Of a stretch of DNA of 64,000 nucleotides, positions 1 to 7,139 are shown piece by piece. Both the position numbers and the translations under genes were made by a program. Positions within the stretch are counted from its first letter, which is position 1. The number at the start of each line of letters is the position of its first letter. This DNA is from Dyadobacter soli. GTDB taxonomy: Bacteria > Bacteroidota > Bacteroidia > Cytophagales > Spirosomataceae. The notes below the pieces were generated by a model that saw only the letters and a program-made list of their open reading frames with translations, was not told where the DNA came from and ran no database searches. Location: positions 1-64,000 of the forward strand of contig NZ_FNAN01000019.1 in the NCBI RefSeq assembly GCF_900101885.1, given 5' to 3'.

Positions 1-367
1 GTCCACCACCGCTCCGGCGGCCCGGTCTGATCGTGGCATTCAATATTGCAGTAAAAGCTACGTGAGTTTGTTACGAAAGCATGCGGTTACCATTAGCATG
101 ACCGAAGCCAACCACTGTTATGAGAACGGCCTTGCCGAACGCGTCAATGGAATTTTAAAGCATGAATTTTTATTAAACACCACATTCAAAACCAAGACAC
201 TGTGCTTGCAATCGGTCAAGGAGGCAATTCACCTGTACAACGAGAAGAGGCCTCACTGGTCGCTGAACTTGAAAACGCCTTCGAACGTGCACAAACTCAG
301 TGTGGCATGAAAGGAAAAAGAAGGAAGGAAATTAGTAATAACCTGTCCACTTTTTTCAGGACAAGAC
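1..367 (+). mobile_element. Right part of an IS3-family insertion sequence
   Basis: The left window edge lies inside the element. The transposase frame ends at 310 and a stretch at about 341-367 (acctgtccac...caggacaagaca) looks like the kind of terminal sequence found just after orfB in IS3-type elements, so the right end is probably near 345-367. The exact border is inferred because the left end is not visible. Bases 371-412 are a polypyrimidine run that resembles the right arm of the purine/pyrimidine repeat at 3532-3581, so the element may have landed in such a repeat. Confidence 0.5.
2..310 (+). CDS. IS3-family transposase OrfB, C-terminal part
   Basis: The frame is open from base 2 and stops at 310, leaving about 102 residues; the N-terminal part is off the window. 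SDRGIQYCS is the block with the second catalytic Asp of the IS3 OrfB (rve) core, and NGLAERVNGILKHEF carries the catalytic Glu; the YNEKRPHWSLNLKTP tail is the usual end of this family. The enzyme is a DDE transposase that cuts and joins the ends of its own element. An internal ATG-like start at 62 is only the first available start codon inside the open frame, not the true start. Whether the full gene is intact cannot be judged here. Confidence 0.8.
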   Translation, partial: STTAPAARSDRGIQYCSKSYVSLLRKHAVTISMTEANHCYENGLAERVNGILKHEFLLNTTFKTKTLCLQSVKEAIHLYNEKRPHWSLNLKTPSNVHKLSVA

Positions 368-437
368 AATACTTCCTCCCTTTCTCCATCCTCCCTTTCC
401 TCCCAAAATTTCACCGATCAAAAAACTGCATCACGCA

Positions 438-1754
438 ATGGCCATACTATCAAAAGAAGAAGCAAAGAAAATCATAGATAAAGTCCTGGCGTTTTCGAAG
501 GCTGATGAGATCAGCGCGTCGCTTTCGGGGAACCGGACAGGTAATATTCGTTACGCCCGCAACTCGGTGTCGACCAGTGGCGAAACCAACGATTTGTCGC
601 TTTCCGTTACTGCTGTTTTTGGCAAAAAATCGGGAACGGCTACGATTAATGAGTTCGACGACGCCTCACTCGAAAAGACTGTGCGTCGCGCGGAGGAGAT
701 CGCGAAGCTCGCGCCGGACAATCCCGAATATGTACCGATGCTCGGGGCGCAGCAATATGTGAGTAGCAATGCATTTGCGGACAGCACGGCGGGCATAGAC
801 CCGGAGTACCGTGCCAAAGCGGCCTTCGGGAGCATCGAGCCATGTTCCAAAAAGAACCTGACGGCCGCCGGCTACATGGAAGATAGGAGCGGATTTATGG
901 CGCTGGGGAACAACAAAGGCCTTTTTGCTTATAATAAAGCCACTTCTGTCAATTTTTCAGTCACTGTTAGAACGGCCGACGGTACGGGGTCAGGCTTTGT
1001 GCTGCGCGATTACAACGACGCCTCCAAACTGAATACCAGCACCGCGACGGAAATCGCGATGCAAAAAGCATTGGCATCGGTGAATGCGAAGGCCTTGGAG
1101 CCGGGCAAATACACGGTCATTCTCGAACCTACGGCTGCGAATGATCTCATTATGAATATGATGCGCAGTATGGACGGTCGCAGTGCCGACGAGGGGCGCA
1201 GTTTTCTGGGCAAAAAGGGAGGGCAGACACGCCTGGGCGAGAAGCTGCTCGACGAGCGGGTCACGATTTATTCGGACCCTACCAATGCCGAAGTGCCGGG
1301 ATCGCCGTTTTTTGTCGACGGCCGTCCGCAGGAGAAAGTGGTGTGGTTTGAAAAGGGTGTGGTGAAAAATATGTCCAATTCGCGTTTCTGGGCTGAGAAA
1401 AAAGGCGTAAAAGCGATACCTCCGCCGGAAGGCTTTGTTTTCGAGGGAGGTAACGAGTCGCTCGCCGACCTCATCAAAGGCACTGAAAAGGGCATTCTCG
1501 TGACCCGTTTCTGGTATATTCGCTCGGTGGACCCGCAGACGCTGCTCTATACGGGTCTCACGCGCGACGGCACATTTTACATTGAAAACGGGCAGATCAA
1601 GTATCCCGTCAAGAACTTCCGGTTCAATGAAAGCCCGGTGATCATGCTCAACAACGTGGAGGCGATCGGGAAGCCGGTCCGCACCAACGGCAGCCTGATA
1701 CCGCCGTTGAAAATCCGCGATTTTACGTTTACAAGCCTTTCGGACGCTGTTTAG
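438..1754 (+). CDS. tldE: TldE/PmbA-like metalloprotease partner, copy 1
   Basis: This 438-residue protein belongs to the TldD/PmbA family, of the TldE kind: it lacks the HExxxH zinc motif that its neighbour TldD carries. In known TldD/TldE pairs TldE is the non-catalytic half of a heterodimeric zinc protease that degrades unfolded peptides and matures modified peptides. Family blocks visible are the N-terminal YARNSVSTSG stretch, the central NKGLFAY/SVNFSVTVRT region, LEPGKYTVILEPTA, and the C-terminal NFRFNESPVIMLNNVEAIG. No signal peptide or membrane segment is seen. The start at 438 (MAILSKEEAKK) matches the start of the second copy at 3615. A nested hairpin with a T tract separates it from tldD. 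The two TldE copies align along their full length, which points to gene duplication. Confidence 0.85.
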   Translation: MAILSKEEAKKIIDKVLAFSKADEISASLSGNRTGNIRYARNSVSTSGETNDLSLSVTAVFGKKSGTATINEFDDASLEKTVRRAEEIAKLAPDNPEYVPMLGAQQYVSSNAFADSTAGIDPEYRAKAAFGSIEPCSKKNLTAAGYMEDRSGFMALGNNKGLFAYNKATSVNFSVTVRTADGTGSGFVLRDYNDASKLNTSTATEIAMQKALASVNAKALEPGKYTVILEPTAANDLIMNMMRSMDGRSADEGRSFLGKKGGQTRLGEKLLDERVTIYSDPTNAEVPGSPFFVDGRPQEKVVWFEKGVVKNMSNSRFWAEKKGVKAIPPPEGFVFEGGNESLADLIKGTEKGILVTRFWYIRSVDPQTLLYTGLTRDGTFYIENGQIKYPVKNFRFNESPVIMLNNVEAIGKPVRTNGSLIPPLKIRDFTFTSLSDAV

Positions 1755-1799
1755 GAGCAAGCGTAATCCATTTAAACTACTATCCTGCCATCCATAACA

Positions 1800-1859
1800 G
1801 GTGAGTTGAAACAAGTGCAGCCATTCATTAACTTATGAATTGCACTTTTTTAACTCACC
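1800..1859 (+). terminator. Nested hairpin between tldE1 and tldD
   Basis: Three sets of complementary arms nest in 60 bases: GGTGAGTT (1800-1807) with AACTCACC (1852-1859), AAGTGCA (1813-1819) with TGCACTT (1841-1847), and ATTCAT (1823-1828) with ATGAAT (1835-1840). The inner stem is followed directly by a T run (1845-1851), as in an intrinsic terminator, while the outer arms would enclose it. It may lower transcription into tldD or act as an attenuator; the function is inferred. Confidence 0.5.
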
Positions 1860-1890
1860 CATTCAATTCTATTAGCTAAACATCTACACT

Positions 1891-3528
1891 TTGAAACGAC
1901 GAGATTTTATTCAAATGGCCGGGCTCGGAACGGGAGCGTTCATGTTGCCGGGCTTTGCAACGGGCCGTCCGGTCTCGCCTGAGGCATTGCTGATGCCGGG
2001 CGATGATGTGGAGGTTAAAAAGCGGCTCGCCGATGCCGCCCTCAATGCGGCCAAATCCAAAGGCGCATCCTATGCCGACGTCCGCATTGGCAGGTACCTC
2101 AATCAATATGTGACTACCCGCGAGGACAAGGTCGAAAACATTGTCAATACCGAATCCTATGGCGTAGGTGTGCGGGTGATCGCCAATGGCTGCTGGGGTT
2201 TCGCGGCGGTAGTGGATGCCAAAAGCGAAGCGCAGCTGGCCAAAGCAGCGGAAGAGGCGGTCGCGATTGCCAAAGCGAATGCGAAGCTCATGAAAGAGCC
2301 GGTACAACTCGCGGCGCAAAAAGGCTTCGGCGAAGTGAGCTGGAAAGCACCGTTCAAAAAGAACGCATTTGAAATACCTATTAAGGAAAAGGCGGACCTG
2401 CTGCTTTCGGTGAACGACGCGGCGATGAAAAACGGCGCCAATTATGTGAATTCGATCCTTTTCCAGGTGAATGAGCAGAAATATTTCGCTTCTACCGACG
2501 GCTCCTACATCGATCAGGACATTCACCGGATATGGCCGCTTTTCAATGTGACGGCCATCGATCCCAAAACCGGCAAATTCGAAACGCGCCGCTCGCTGAG
2601 CGCGCCGATGGGAATGGGGTACGACTATTTGCAATCGAACCCGGCAGATAAGGTTACCGGCGTCACGACCCGTTATAACAAGGGTTACGACATGCTCGAA
2701 GACGCCACAGCCGCCGCGCAACAGGCTAAGGAAAAGCTTTCGGCCAAATCGGTGGAGGCTGGCAAATATGACCTCGTGCTCGATCCCTCGCATTTGTGGC
2801 TTACCATTCACGAATCCGTCGGTCACCCGCTGGAACTCGACCGTGTGCTTGGTTATGAGGCCAATTTCGCGGGAACCTCGTTCGCGACGCTAGATAAATG
2901 GCAATCCAAGAACTTTCAGTACGGCAGCAAGCAGGTCAACCTCGTGGCCGACAAGTTGCAGCCCGGCTCGCTCGGTGCCGTGGGTTGGGATGATGAAGGG
3001 GTGAATACCAAACAATGGGACCTCGTGAAGGACGGTGTGCTGGTGAACTATCAGGCGATCCGTGACCAGGCGCACATTATTGGTGCGAAAGAGTCGCACG
3101 GCTGCTGCTATGCCGACAGTTGGAGTTCTGTACAATTCCAGCGCATGCCAAATGTGTCGCTGGCGGCGGGTAAGACACCATTATCGGTGGATGAGATGAT
3201 CAAGGATGTCAAAAAGGGTATTTACATCATCGGCGACGGCTCTTTCTCGATCGATCAGCAACGTTATAACTTCCAGTTTGGCGGCCAGCTGTATTATGAA
3301 ATCAAAGACGGCAAAATCGCCGGAATGCTGAAAGATGTGGCCTACCAGTCGAACACCCAGGAATTCTGGAACTCGTGCGTGCAGGTATGCGACGAGCGCG
3401 ACTACCGCCTCGGCGGCTCGTTCTTCGACGGCAAAGGACAGCCTATGCAATCCAGCGCCGTCTCACACGGAAGTTCGACAGCGCGGTTTAATGGGGTGAA
3501 TGTTATCAATACGGCGAGGAAAATTTAA
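1891..3528 (+). CDS. tldD: TldD-family zinc metalloprotease with Tat signal
   Basis: This 545-residue protein is the catalytic member of the TldD/TldE pair: H307-E-S-V-G-H312 is the HExxxH zinc site of the family. It starts at a TTG codon, giving M-KRRDFIQ followed by a hydrophobic stretch to about residue 25; this fits a twin-arginine (Tat) signal (RRDF), so the folded protein is probably exported. The C-terminal region contains the family block DGKGQP...AVSHG, but the residue before GKGQP is Asp (513) where TldD proteins, as I recall them, have the third zinc ligand Cys. It sits between two TldE copies and upstream of DUF4159 and MoxR genes in one orientation, suggesting joint action. The peptide substrate is unknown. 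Confidence 0.88.
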   Translation: MKRRDFIQMAGLGTGAFMLPGFATGRPVSPEALLMPGDDVEVKKRLADAALNAAKSKGASYADVRIGRYLNQYVTTREDKVENIVNTESYGVGVRVIANGCWGFAAVVDAKSEAQLAKAAEEAVAIAKANAKLMKEPVQLAAQKGFGEVSWKAPFKKNAFEIPIKEKADLLLSVNDAAMKNGANYVNSILFQVNEQKYFASTDGSYIDQDIHRIWPLFNVTAIDPKTGKFETRRSLSAPMGMGYDYLQSNPADKVTGVTTRYNKGYDMLEDATAAAQQAKEKLSAKSVEAGKYDLVLDPSHLWLTIHESVGHPLELDRVLGYEANFAGTSFATLDKWQSKNFQYGSKQVNLVADKLQPGSLGAVGWDDEGVNTKQWDLVKDGVLVNYQAIRDQAHIIGAKESHGCCYADSWSSVQFQRMPNVSLAAGKTPLSVDEMIKDVKKGIYIIGDGSFSIDQQRYNFQFGGQLYYEIKDGKIAGMLKDVAYQSNTQEFWNSCVQVCDERDYRLGGSFFDGKGQPMQSSAVSHGSSTARFNGVNVINTARKI

Positions 3529-3531
3529 CAA

Positions 3532-3581
3532 GGGAGGAAAGGGAGGAAGGAGGAAGGGGAGGAATCATCCTTCCTCCCCCC
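3532..3581 (+). repeat. Purine/pyrimidine inverted tandem repeat between tldD and tldE2
   Basis: A run of GGGAGGAA-like units on the left (3532-3564) is followed by the complementary TCCTTCCTCCCC on the right (3567-3581), so the transcript can fold into a long GA/CU hairpin. A matching pyrimidine-only arm (371-412) precedes the first tldE copy. The layout resembles the inverted short arrays at 5587-5715 and 56621-56790. Confidence 0.55.
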
Positions 3582-3614
3582 AATCACAAACGATCATAAA
3601 AAAGCATTACGCAT

Positions 3615-4952
3615 ATGGCCATCATACTAACAGAAGCAGAAGCAAAGGCGCTTTGTCAGAAAGTGCTGAGCTATTCCAAAGCAGATGAATGCGAGGTAAA
3701 TATATTGGGCGAGGAGCGGGGAAACCTGCGCTATGCCCGCAACGAAGTGTCGACGAGCGGATCGCTCATCAACCAGAATTTGCAGGTGCAATCCGCATTC
3801 GGGAAGAAAGTAGGCGTTGCCACGATCGATGAATTCAGCGACGAATCCATTGAAAAAGTGGTCAGAAGGGCCGAAGAGCTGGCACGGCTCGCTCCGGAAA
3901 ATCCTGAATACGTGAGCGTTTTGGAACCGCAGACCTATTTGAAATCGAATGGGTTCTTCGAATCGACGGCGGGCGTTAACCCGGCATACCGCGCCGACGC
4001 CGTGGCCAAAAGCCTCGATCTTACGCGCTCCCAAAATATGACCGCCGCCGGTTTCCTTGAAAACCAGAAAGGCTATTCGGCCATGATGAATTCCAAAGGG
4101 CTTTTTGCTTACTACCCCAGCACGAGCGTAAACTTCTCGCTCACCGTGCGTACACCCGACGGCAAGGGTTCCGGTTATGTGGCAAAAGGTTACAGCGATG
4201 TGACCAAGCTGGATACCGCGGCCGCGACCAAAATCGCCATTCAGAAATCGAAAGGATCGGTGGATGCGAAAGCATTGGAGCCCGGTAAATACACCGTGAT
4301 CCTCGAACCGACGGCCGCAGCGGTACTTTTAGAAAACATATTCTTCAATTTCGACGCGAGAAGCGCCGACGAAGGCCGCTCGTTTCTGAGCAAAGCCGGC
4401 GGCAAAAGCAAGCTGAACGAGAAGATCGTCGACGAGCGGGTGCATATCTATTCTGACCCGACCCACCCGGATTTGCCCGCATCGCCCTGGGCTGGTGACG
4501 GCCAGGCAGCCAACAAAATCAACTGGATCGAGAATGGGGTGGTGAAAAATCTCGTTTATTCGCGTTTCTGGGCCCAAAAGAACAATGTGAAGCCGGTACC
4601 ATTCCCGACGAACATCATCATGGCCGGTGGTACGGCGAGCATGGAAGAGCTGATTAAATCTACCCAGCGGGGGATTTTGGTTACCAAACTGTGGTACATC
4701 CGCGAGGTCGATCCGCAGACGCTCCTGCTCACGGGCCTGACGCGCGACGGTACTTTCTTCATCGAAAACGGGGTGATCAAACATCCGATCAAAAACTTCC
4801 GTTTTAATGAAAGCCCGGTAATCATGCTCAACAACCTCGAAACGCTCGGCAAACCCGAACGCGTGGTGAGCACCGAAACCAACAGCAATTACCTGATCCC
4901 GCCGATGAAAATCCGCGAGTTCACATTCTCATCGTTATCTGACGCAGTTTAG
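3615..4952 (+). CDS. tldE: TldE/PmbA-like metalloprotease partner, copy 2
   Basis: This 445-residue protein is a full-length paralogue of the protein at 438-1754, sharing the blocks YARNEVSTSG, KGLFAY, TSVNFSLTVRTPDG, LEPGKYTVILEPTA, ARSADEGRSFL and NFRFNESPVIMLNNLE. It also lacks HExxxH, so it should be a non-catalytic partner of the TldD next to it. The start (MAILTEAEAKALC, ATG at 3615) is set by alignment with copy 1, and the leader just upstream (gatcat-aaaaaa-gca-tacgca) resembles the leader of copy 1, so the duplication took in upstream DNA. The stop at 4952 is two bases before the TTG of the DUF4159 gene, which implies translational coupling. Two TldE copies might give two alternative heterodimers with different substrate choice; that is inference. 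Confidence 0.85.
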   Translation: MAIILTEAEAKALCQKVLSYSKADECEVNILGEERGNLRYARNEVSTSGSLINQNLQVQSAFGKKVGVATIDEFSDESIEKVVRRAEELARLAPENPEYVSVLEPQTYLKSNGFFESTAGVNPAYRADAVAKSLDLTRSQNMTAAGFLENQKGYSAMMNSKGLFAYYPSTSVNFSLTVRTPDGKGSGYVAKGYSDVTKLDTAAATKIAIQKSKGSVDAKALEPGKYTVILEPTAAAVLLENIFFNFDARSADEGRSFLSKAGGKSKLNEKIVDERVHIYSDPTHPDLPASPWAGDGQAANKINWIENGVVKNLVYSRFWAQKNNVKPVPFPTNIIMAGGTASMEELIKSTQRGILVTKLWYIREVDPQTLLLTGLTRDGTFFIENGVIKHPIKNFRFNESPVIMLNNLETLGKPERVVSTETNSNYLIPPMKIREFTFSSLSDAV

Positions 4953-4954
4953 TA

Positions 4955-5572
4955 TTGAAACCTTTTTTCTTCACCAGAATCCAATACACTTCCGGTAACT
5001 GGGATACCGACCAGCGCATGCCGTCCAATTTGCTGCATTCGCTGGTCGAGTACACCACGATTCCGGTCGACGAGAAGGAAAAAGTGGTTCAATTGAGCAG
5101 TAACGAAATATTCAAAAGCCCGTTCTGCTACCTGAGCGGGCACAAGCTGGTGGAATTTTCGGCCCAGGAGCGCGACCATTTCAAACGGTACGTGCAAAAC
5201 GGGGGCTTCGTGTTCGTCGACGATTGTAACCACGATATCGACGGGCTTTTTGCCAAATCGTTCGAGCAGGAAATGGCCCGCACGTTCGGCCCGAAAGCCT
5301 TGCAGAAAATCCCGAACAACCATCCTATCTACCACAGTTTTTTCAAATTCAACGACGGCCCGCCGACCACCTCTTTCGAGCTGAACGGCTGGGGCGACGA
5401 CCTCGTGCACGACTACCTCAAAGCCATTGTCATTAACGGTAAAATCGGCGTCCTGTACAGCAACAAGGATTACGGCTGCGAATGGGACTACGATTTCCGC
5501 AACAAACGCTTCCTGGCTGTTGACAATACGAGGTTTGGGGTGAATATTGTGGTGTATGCGCTGACGGGGTGA
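4955..5572 (+). CDS. DUF4159 domain protein
   Basis: This 205-residue protein matches the DUF4159 family as I know it: FFFTRIQYTSGNWDTDQRMPSNLLHSL near the start, then the FVFVDDCNHDIDGLF strand-loop, the MARTFGPKALQKIPNNHPIYHSFF block, and an ending that places a C-terminal NTRFGVNIVVYALTG. The fold is thought to be of the class I glutamine amidotransferase-like kind, but no catalytic Cys triad is clear, so a binding role is likelier. It starts with TTG, two bases after the tldE2 stop. Unlike many DUF4159 proteins it shows no N-terminal signal peptide. DUF4159 genes often lie with MoxR, DUF58 and BatA-type genes, as here. No enzymatic function is known. Confidence 0.8.
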   Translation: MKPFFFTRIQYTSGNWDTDQRMPSNLLHSLVEYTTIPVDEKEKVVQLSSNEIFKSPFCYLSGHKLVEFSAQERDHFKRYVQNGGFVFVDDCNHDIDGLFAKSFEQEMARTFGPKALQKIPNNHPIYHSFFKFNDGPPTTSFELNGWGDDLVHDYLKAIVINGKIGVLYSNKDYGCEWDYDFRNKRFLAVDNTRFGVNIVVYALTG

Positions 5573-5586
5573 AGCGCCTGCGGTGC

Positions 5587-5715
5587 GACCGCTGACGGCC
5601 GACCGCTGACCGCTGATTGCGGGATGGGGGAGTTTGGGTGGAATAGCGGGTAAGTGAATTAATGTAAATGATTGTAAATATGCGATCGGCCGTCGGCGGT
5701 CAACGGTCGGTGGTC
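5587..5715. repeat. Inverted pair of 7-bp tandem arrays
   Basis: Left arm 5587-5620 is built of heptamers close to GACCGCT (GACCGCT, GACGGCC, GACCGCT, GACCGCT, GATTGCG). Right arm 5682-5715 holds the complement in heptamers (CGATCGG, CCGTCGG, CGGTCAA, CGGTCGG, TGGTCAA). About 60 bases of unrelated AT-rich DNA lie between. The array fills the gap between the DUF4159 stop and the TTG start of moxR at 5736, so a large hairpin could form in the mRNA just ahead of moxR. Confidence 0.7.
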
Positions 5716-5735
5716 AAAAACGAAGTCAACACAAA

Positions 5736-6716
5736 TTGGAAACCCAAACAACTCACTACCGCTCACTGATTGCAAAGCTACCGCTGCTCAAAGCCGAAAT
5801 CGGCAAGGTAATCGTCGGGCAGCAGGATGCTATTGAAGAAATTCTGATCGCATTGCTGGCGTCGGGGCATAGCCTTTTGGAAGGTGTTCCGGGTCTGGCT
5901 AAGACGCTGATGGTCAAAACGATGTCGGAGGCGTTGGATATGAGTTTCCGGCGGATCCAGTTCACGCCCGACCTGATGCCCGGCGACATTGTGGGTACGG
6001 AGATATTGGAGGAAGACCATGAAACGGGTAAGAAGTTTTTCAAATTCAACCGCGGGCCGCTGTTTGCGAATGTGGTACTGGCCGACGAAATCAACCGGAC
6101 GCCGCCCAAAACGCAGGCCGCATTGCTCGAAGCCATGCAGGAAAAAAGCGTGACCTACGGCGGCGAGAACTATGCATTACCCAATCCGTTCCTGATCATC
6201 GCCACGCAAAACCCGATCGAGCAGGCCGGTACTTACCCGCTTCCCGAGGCGCAGCTCGACCGTTTTTTGTTGTATATCAAACTGAGCTACCCGAGCGAAG
6301 AGGAAGAATTGGACGTGTTACGGACCACCACCGGCACCGCACGGCCTGAAATCGGACGGATATTATCGGATACGGAAATGGCTGATCTGCAAAAGCTGAC
6401 GCGCCAGGTACACATTGCCGATGAGTTATTGGTGAAAATCAACAATCTCGTCCGCTCCACGAGACCCGAAACCACTACCTCCGACTTCGTGAAGGAATGG
6501 TGCGACTGGGGCGCAGGCCCGCGCGCGGGTCAGGCGCTCGTATTATGTGCGAAGGCGCGTGCGGTGCTGCACGAGCGGTTTTCCGTCATTCCAGAGGACA
6601 TTCGTACATTGGCATTCCCGGTGTTGCGGCACCGCATCGCCATGAATTTCCGTGCCGAAGCCGAAGGTATCACGAGCGATCATGCCATTCAGGAGTTATT
6701 GAATGGGTTGCCGTGA
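5736..6716 (+). CDS. moxR: MoxR-family AAA+ ATPase
   Basis: This 326-residue protein has the full AAA_3 (MoxR) signature: Walker A GVPGLAKT at residues 50-57, Walker B LADEINR with D117-E118, the RTPPKTQAALLEAMQE helix, sensor 1 IIATQNPIEQAGTYPLPEAQLDRF region, and the C-terminal lid with GPRAGQALVLCAKARA. MoxR proteins are cytosolic chaperone-like ATPases that work with DUF58 or vWA-domain partners to assemble or activate membrane and periplasmic proteins; the DUF58 and BatA-type partners follow downstream. The start is TTG at 5736, chosen because the frame begins the family's N-terminal helix there and no later ATG precedes Walker A. A 420-base repeat-filled gap separates it from the DUF58 gene. 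Confidence 0.93.
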   Translation: METQTTHYRSLIAKLPLLKAEIGKVIVGQQDAIEEILIALLASGHSLLEGVPGLAKTLMVKTMSEALDMSFRRIQFTPDLMPGDIVGTEILEEDHETGKKFFKFNRGPLFANVVLADEINRTPPKTQAALLEAMQEKSVTYGGENYALPNPFLIIATQNPIEQAGTYPLPEAQLDRFLLYIKLSYPSEEEELDVLRTTTGTARPEIGRILSDTEMADLQKLTRQVHIADELLVKINNLVRSTRPETTTSDFVKEWCDWGAGPRAGQALVLCAKARAVLHERFSVIPEDIRTLAFPVLRHRIAMNFRAEAEGITSDHAIQELLNGLP

Positions 6717-6737
6717 CGTTGCCTTCGCATTGTTGTT

Positions 6738-7099
6738 ACATCCCTGACGGGATTTTTGGAAGATGCGGAATGCCAGATTGCTACCAGTATTACATCGCTG
6801 ACGCGATTGGCGCGGTGCCTGCCACGGAGTGGCTATCTGTTTATAGCACGGCGGAAACGATCGTTGGAAAGATCGATTTGTTGTTGCATCCCTGACGGGA
6901 TTTTTGGAAGATGAGGAATGCCAAACGCTACCAATATTACATCGCTAACGCGATTGGCGCGGTGCCTGCCACGGAGGGCAACCTGTTTGTAGCACGGTAC
7001 GGAAAATTTATGAAAAAGACTCCAGAGGAGTCGCCTGAACGCAAGCGACGGTGTAGCGTGGCATTGCTAATTTACGTTAATCAATGCCGTTAGGCATGC
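6738..7099. repeat. Mosaic of small palindromes with a 148-bp direct repeat
   Basis: This gap between moxR and the DUF58 gene has no convincing gene. It contains two copies of a roughly 148-bp unit (TCCCTGACGG begins at 6741 and again at 6889). Within it are small perfect hairpins: ATCCC-TGAC-GGGAT (6740-6753 and 6888-6901), ATCGC-TGAC-GCGAT (6794-6807) with loop variant ATCGC-TAAC-GCGAT in copy 2, GACTCC-AGA-GGAGTC (7018-7032) and ATGCC-GTTA-GGCAT (7084-7097). The stems differ but the layout (5-6 bp stem, 3-4 base loop) is constant. ORFs crossing it (6497-6895, 6911-7093) are by-products of the repeat. Confidence 0.75.
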
Positions 7100-7139
7100 A
7101 ACAACAAAACAAATGACCTAAGTATCTGACATAACACCA

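Noticed and set aside
6497-7093. ORFs across the repeat mosaic (132 and 60 residues)
   Set aside because: They consist of translated palindromic repeats and overlap the moxR end; no start or domain supports them.
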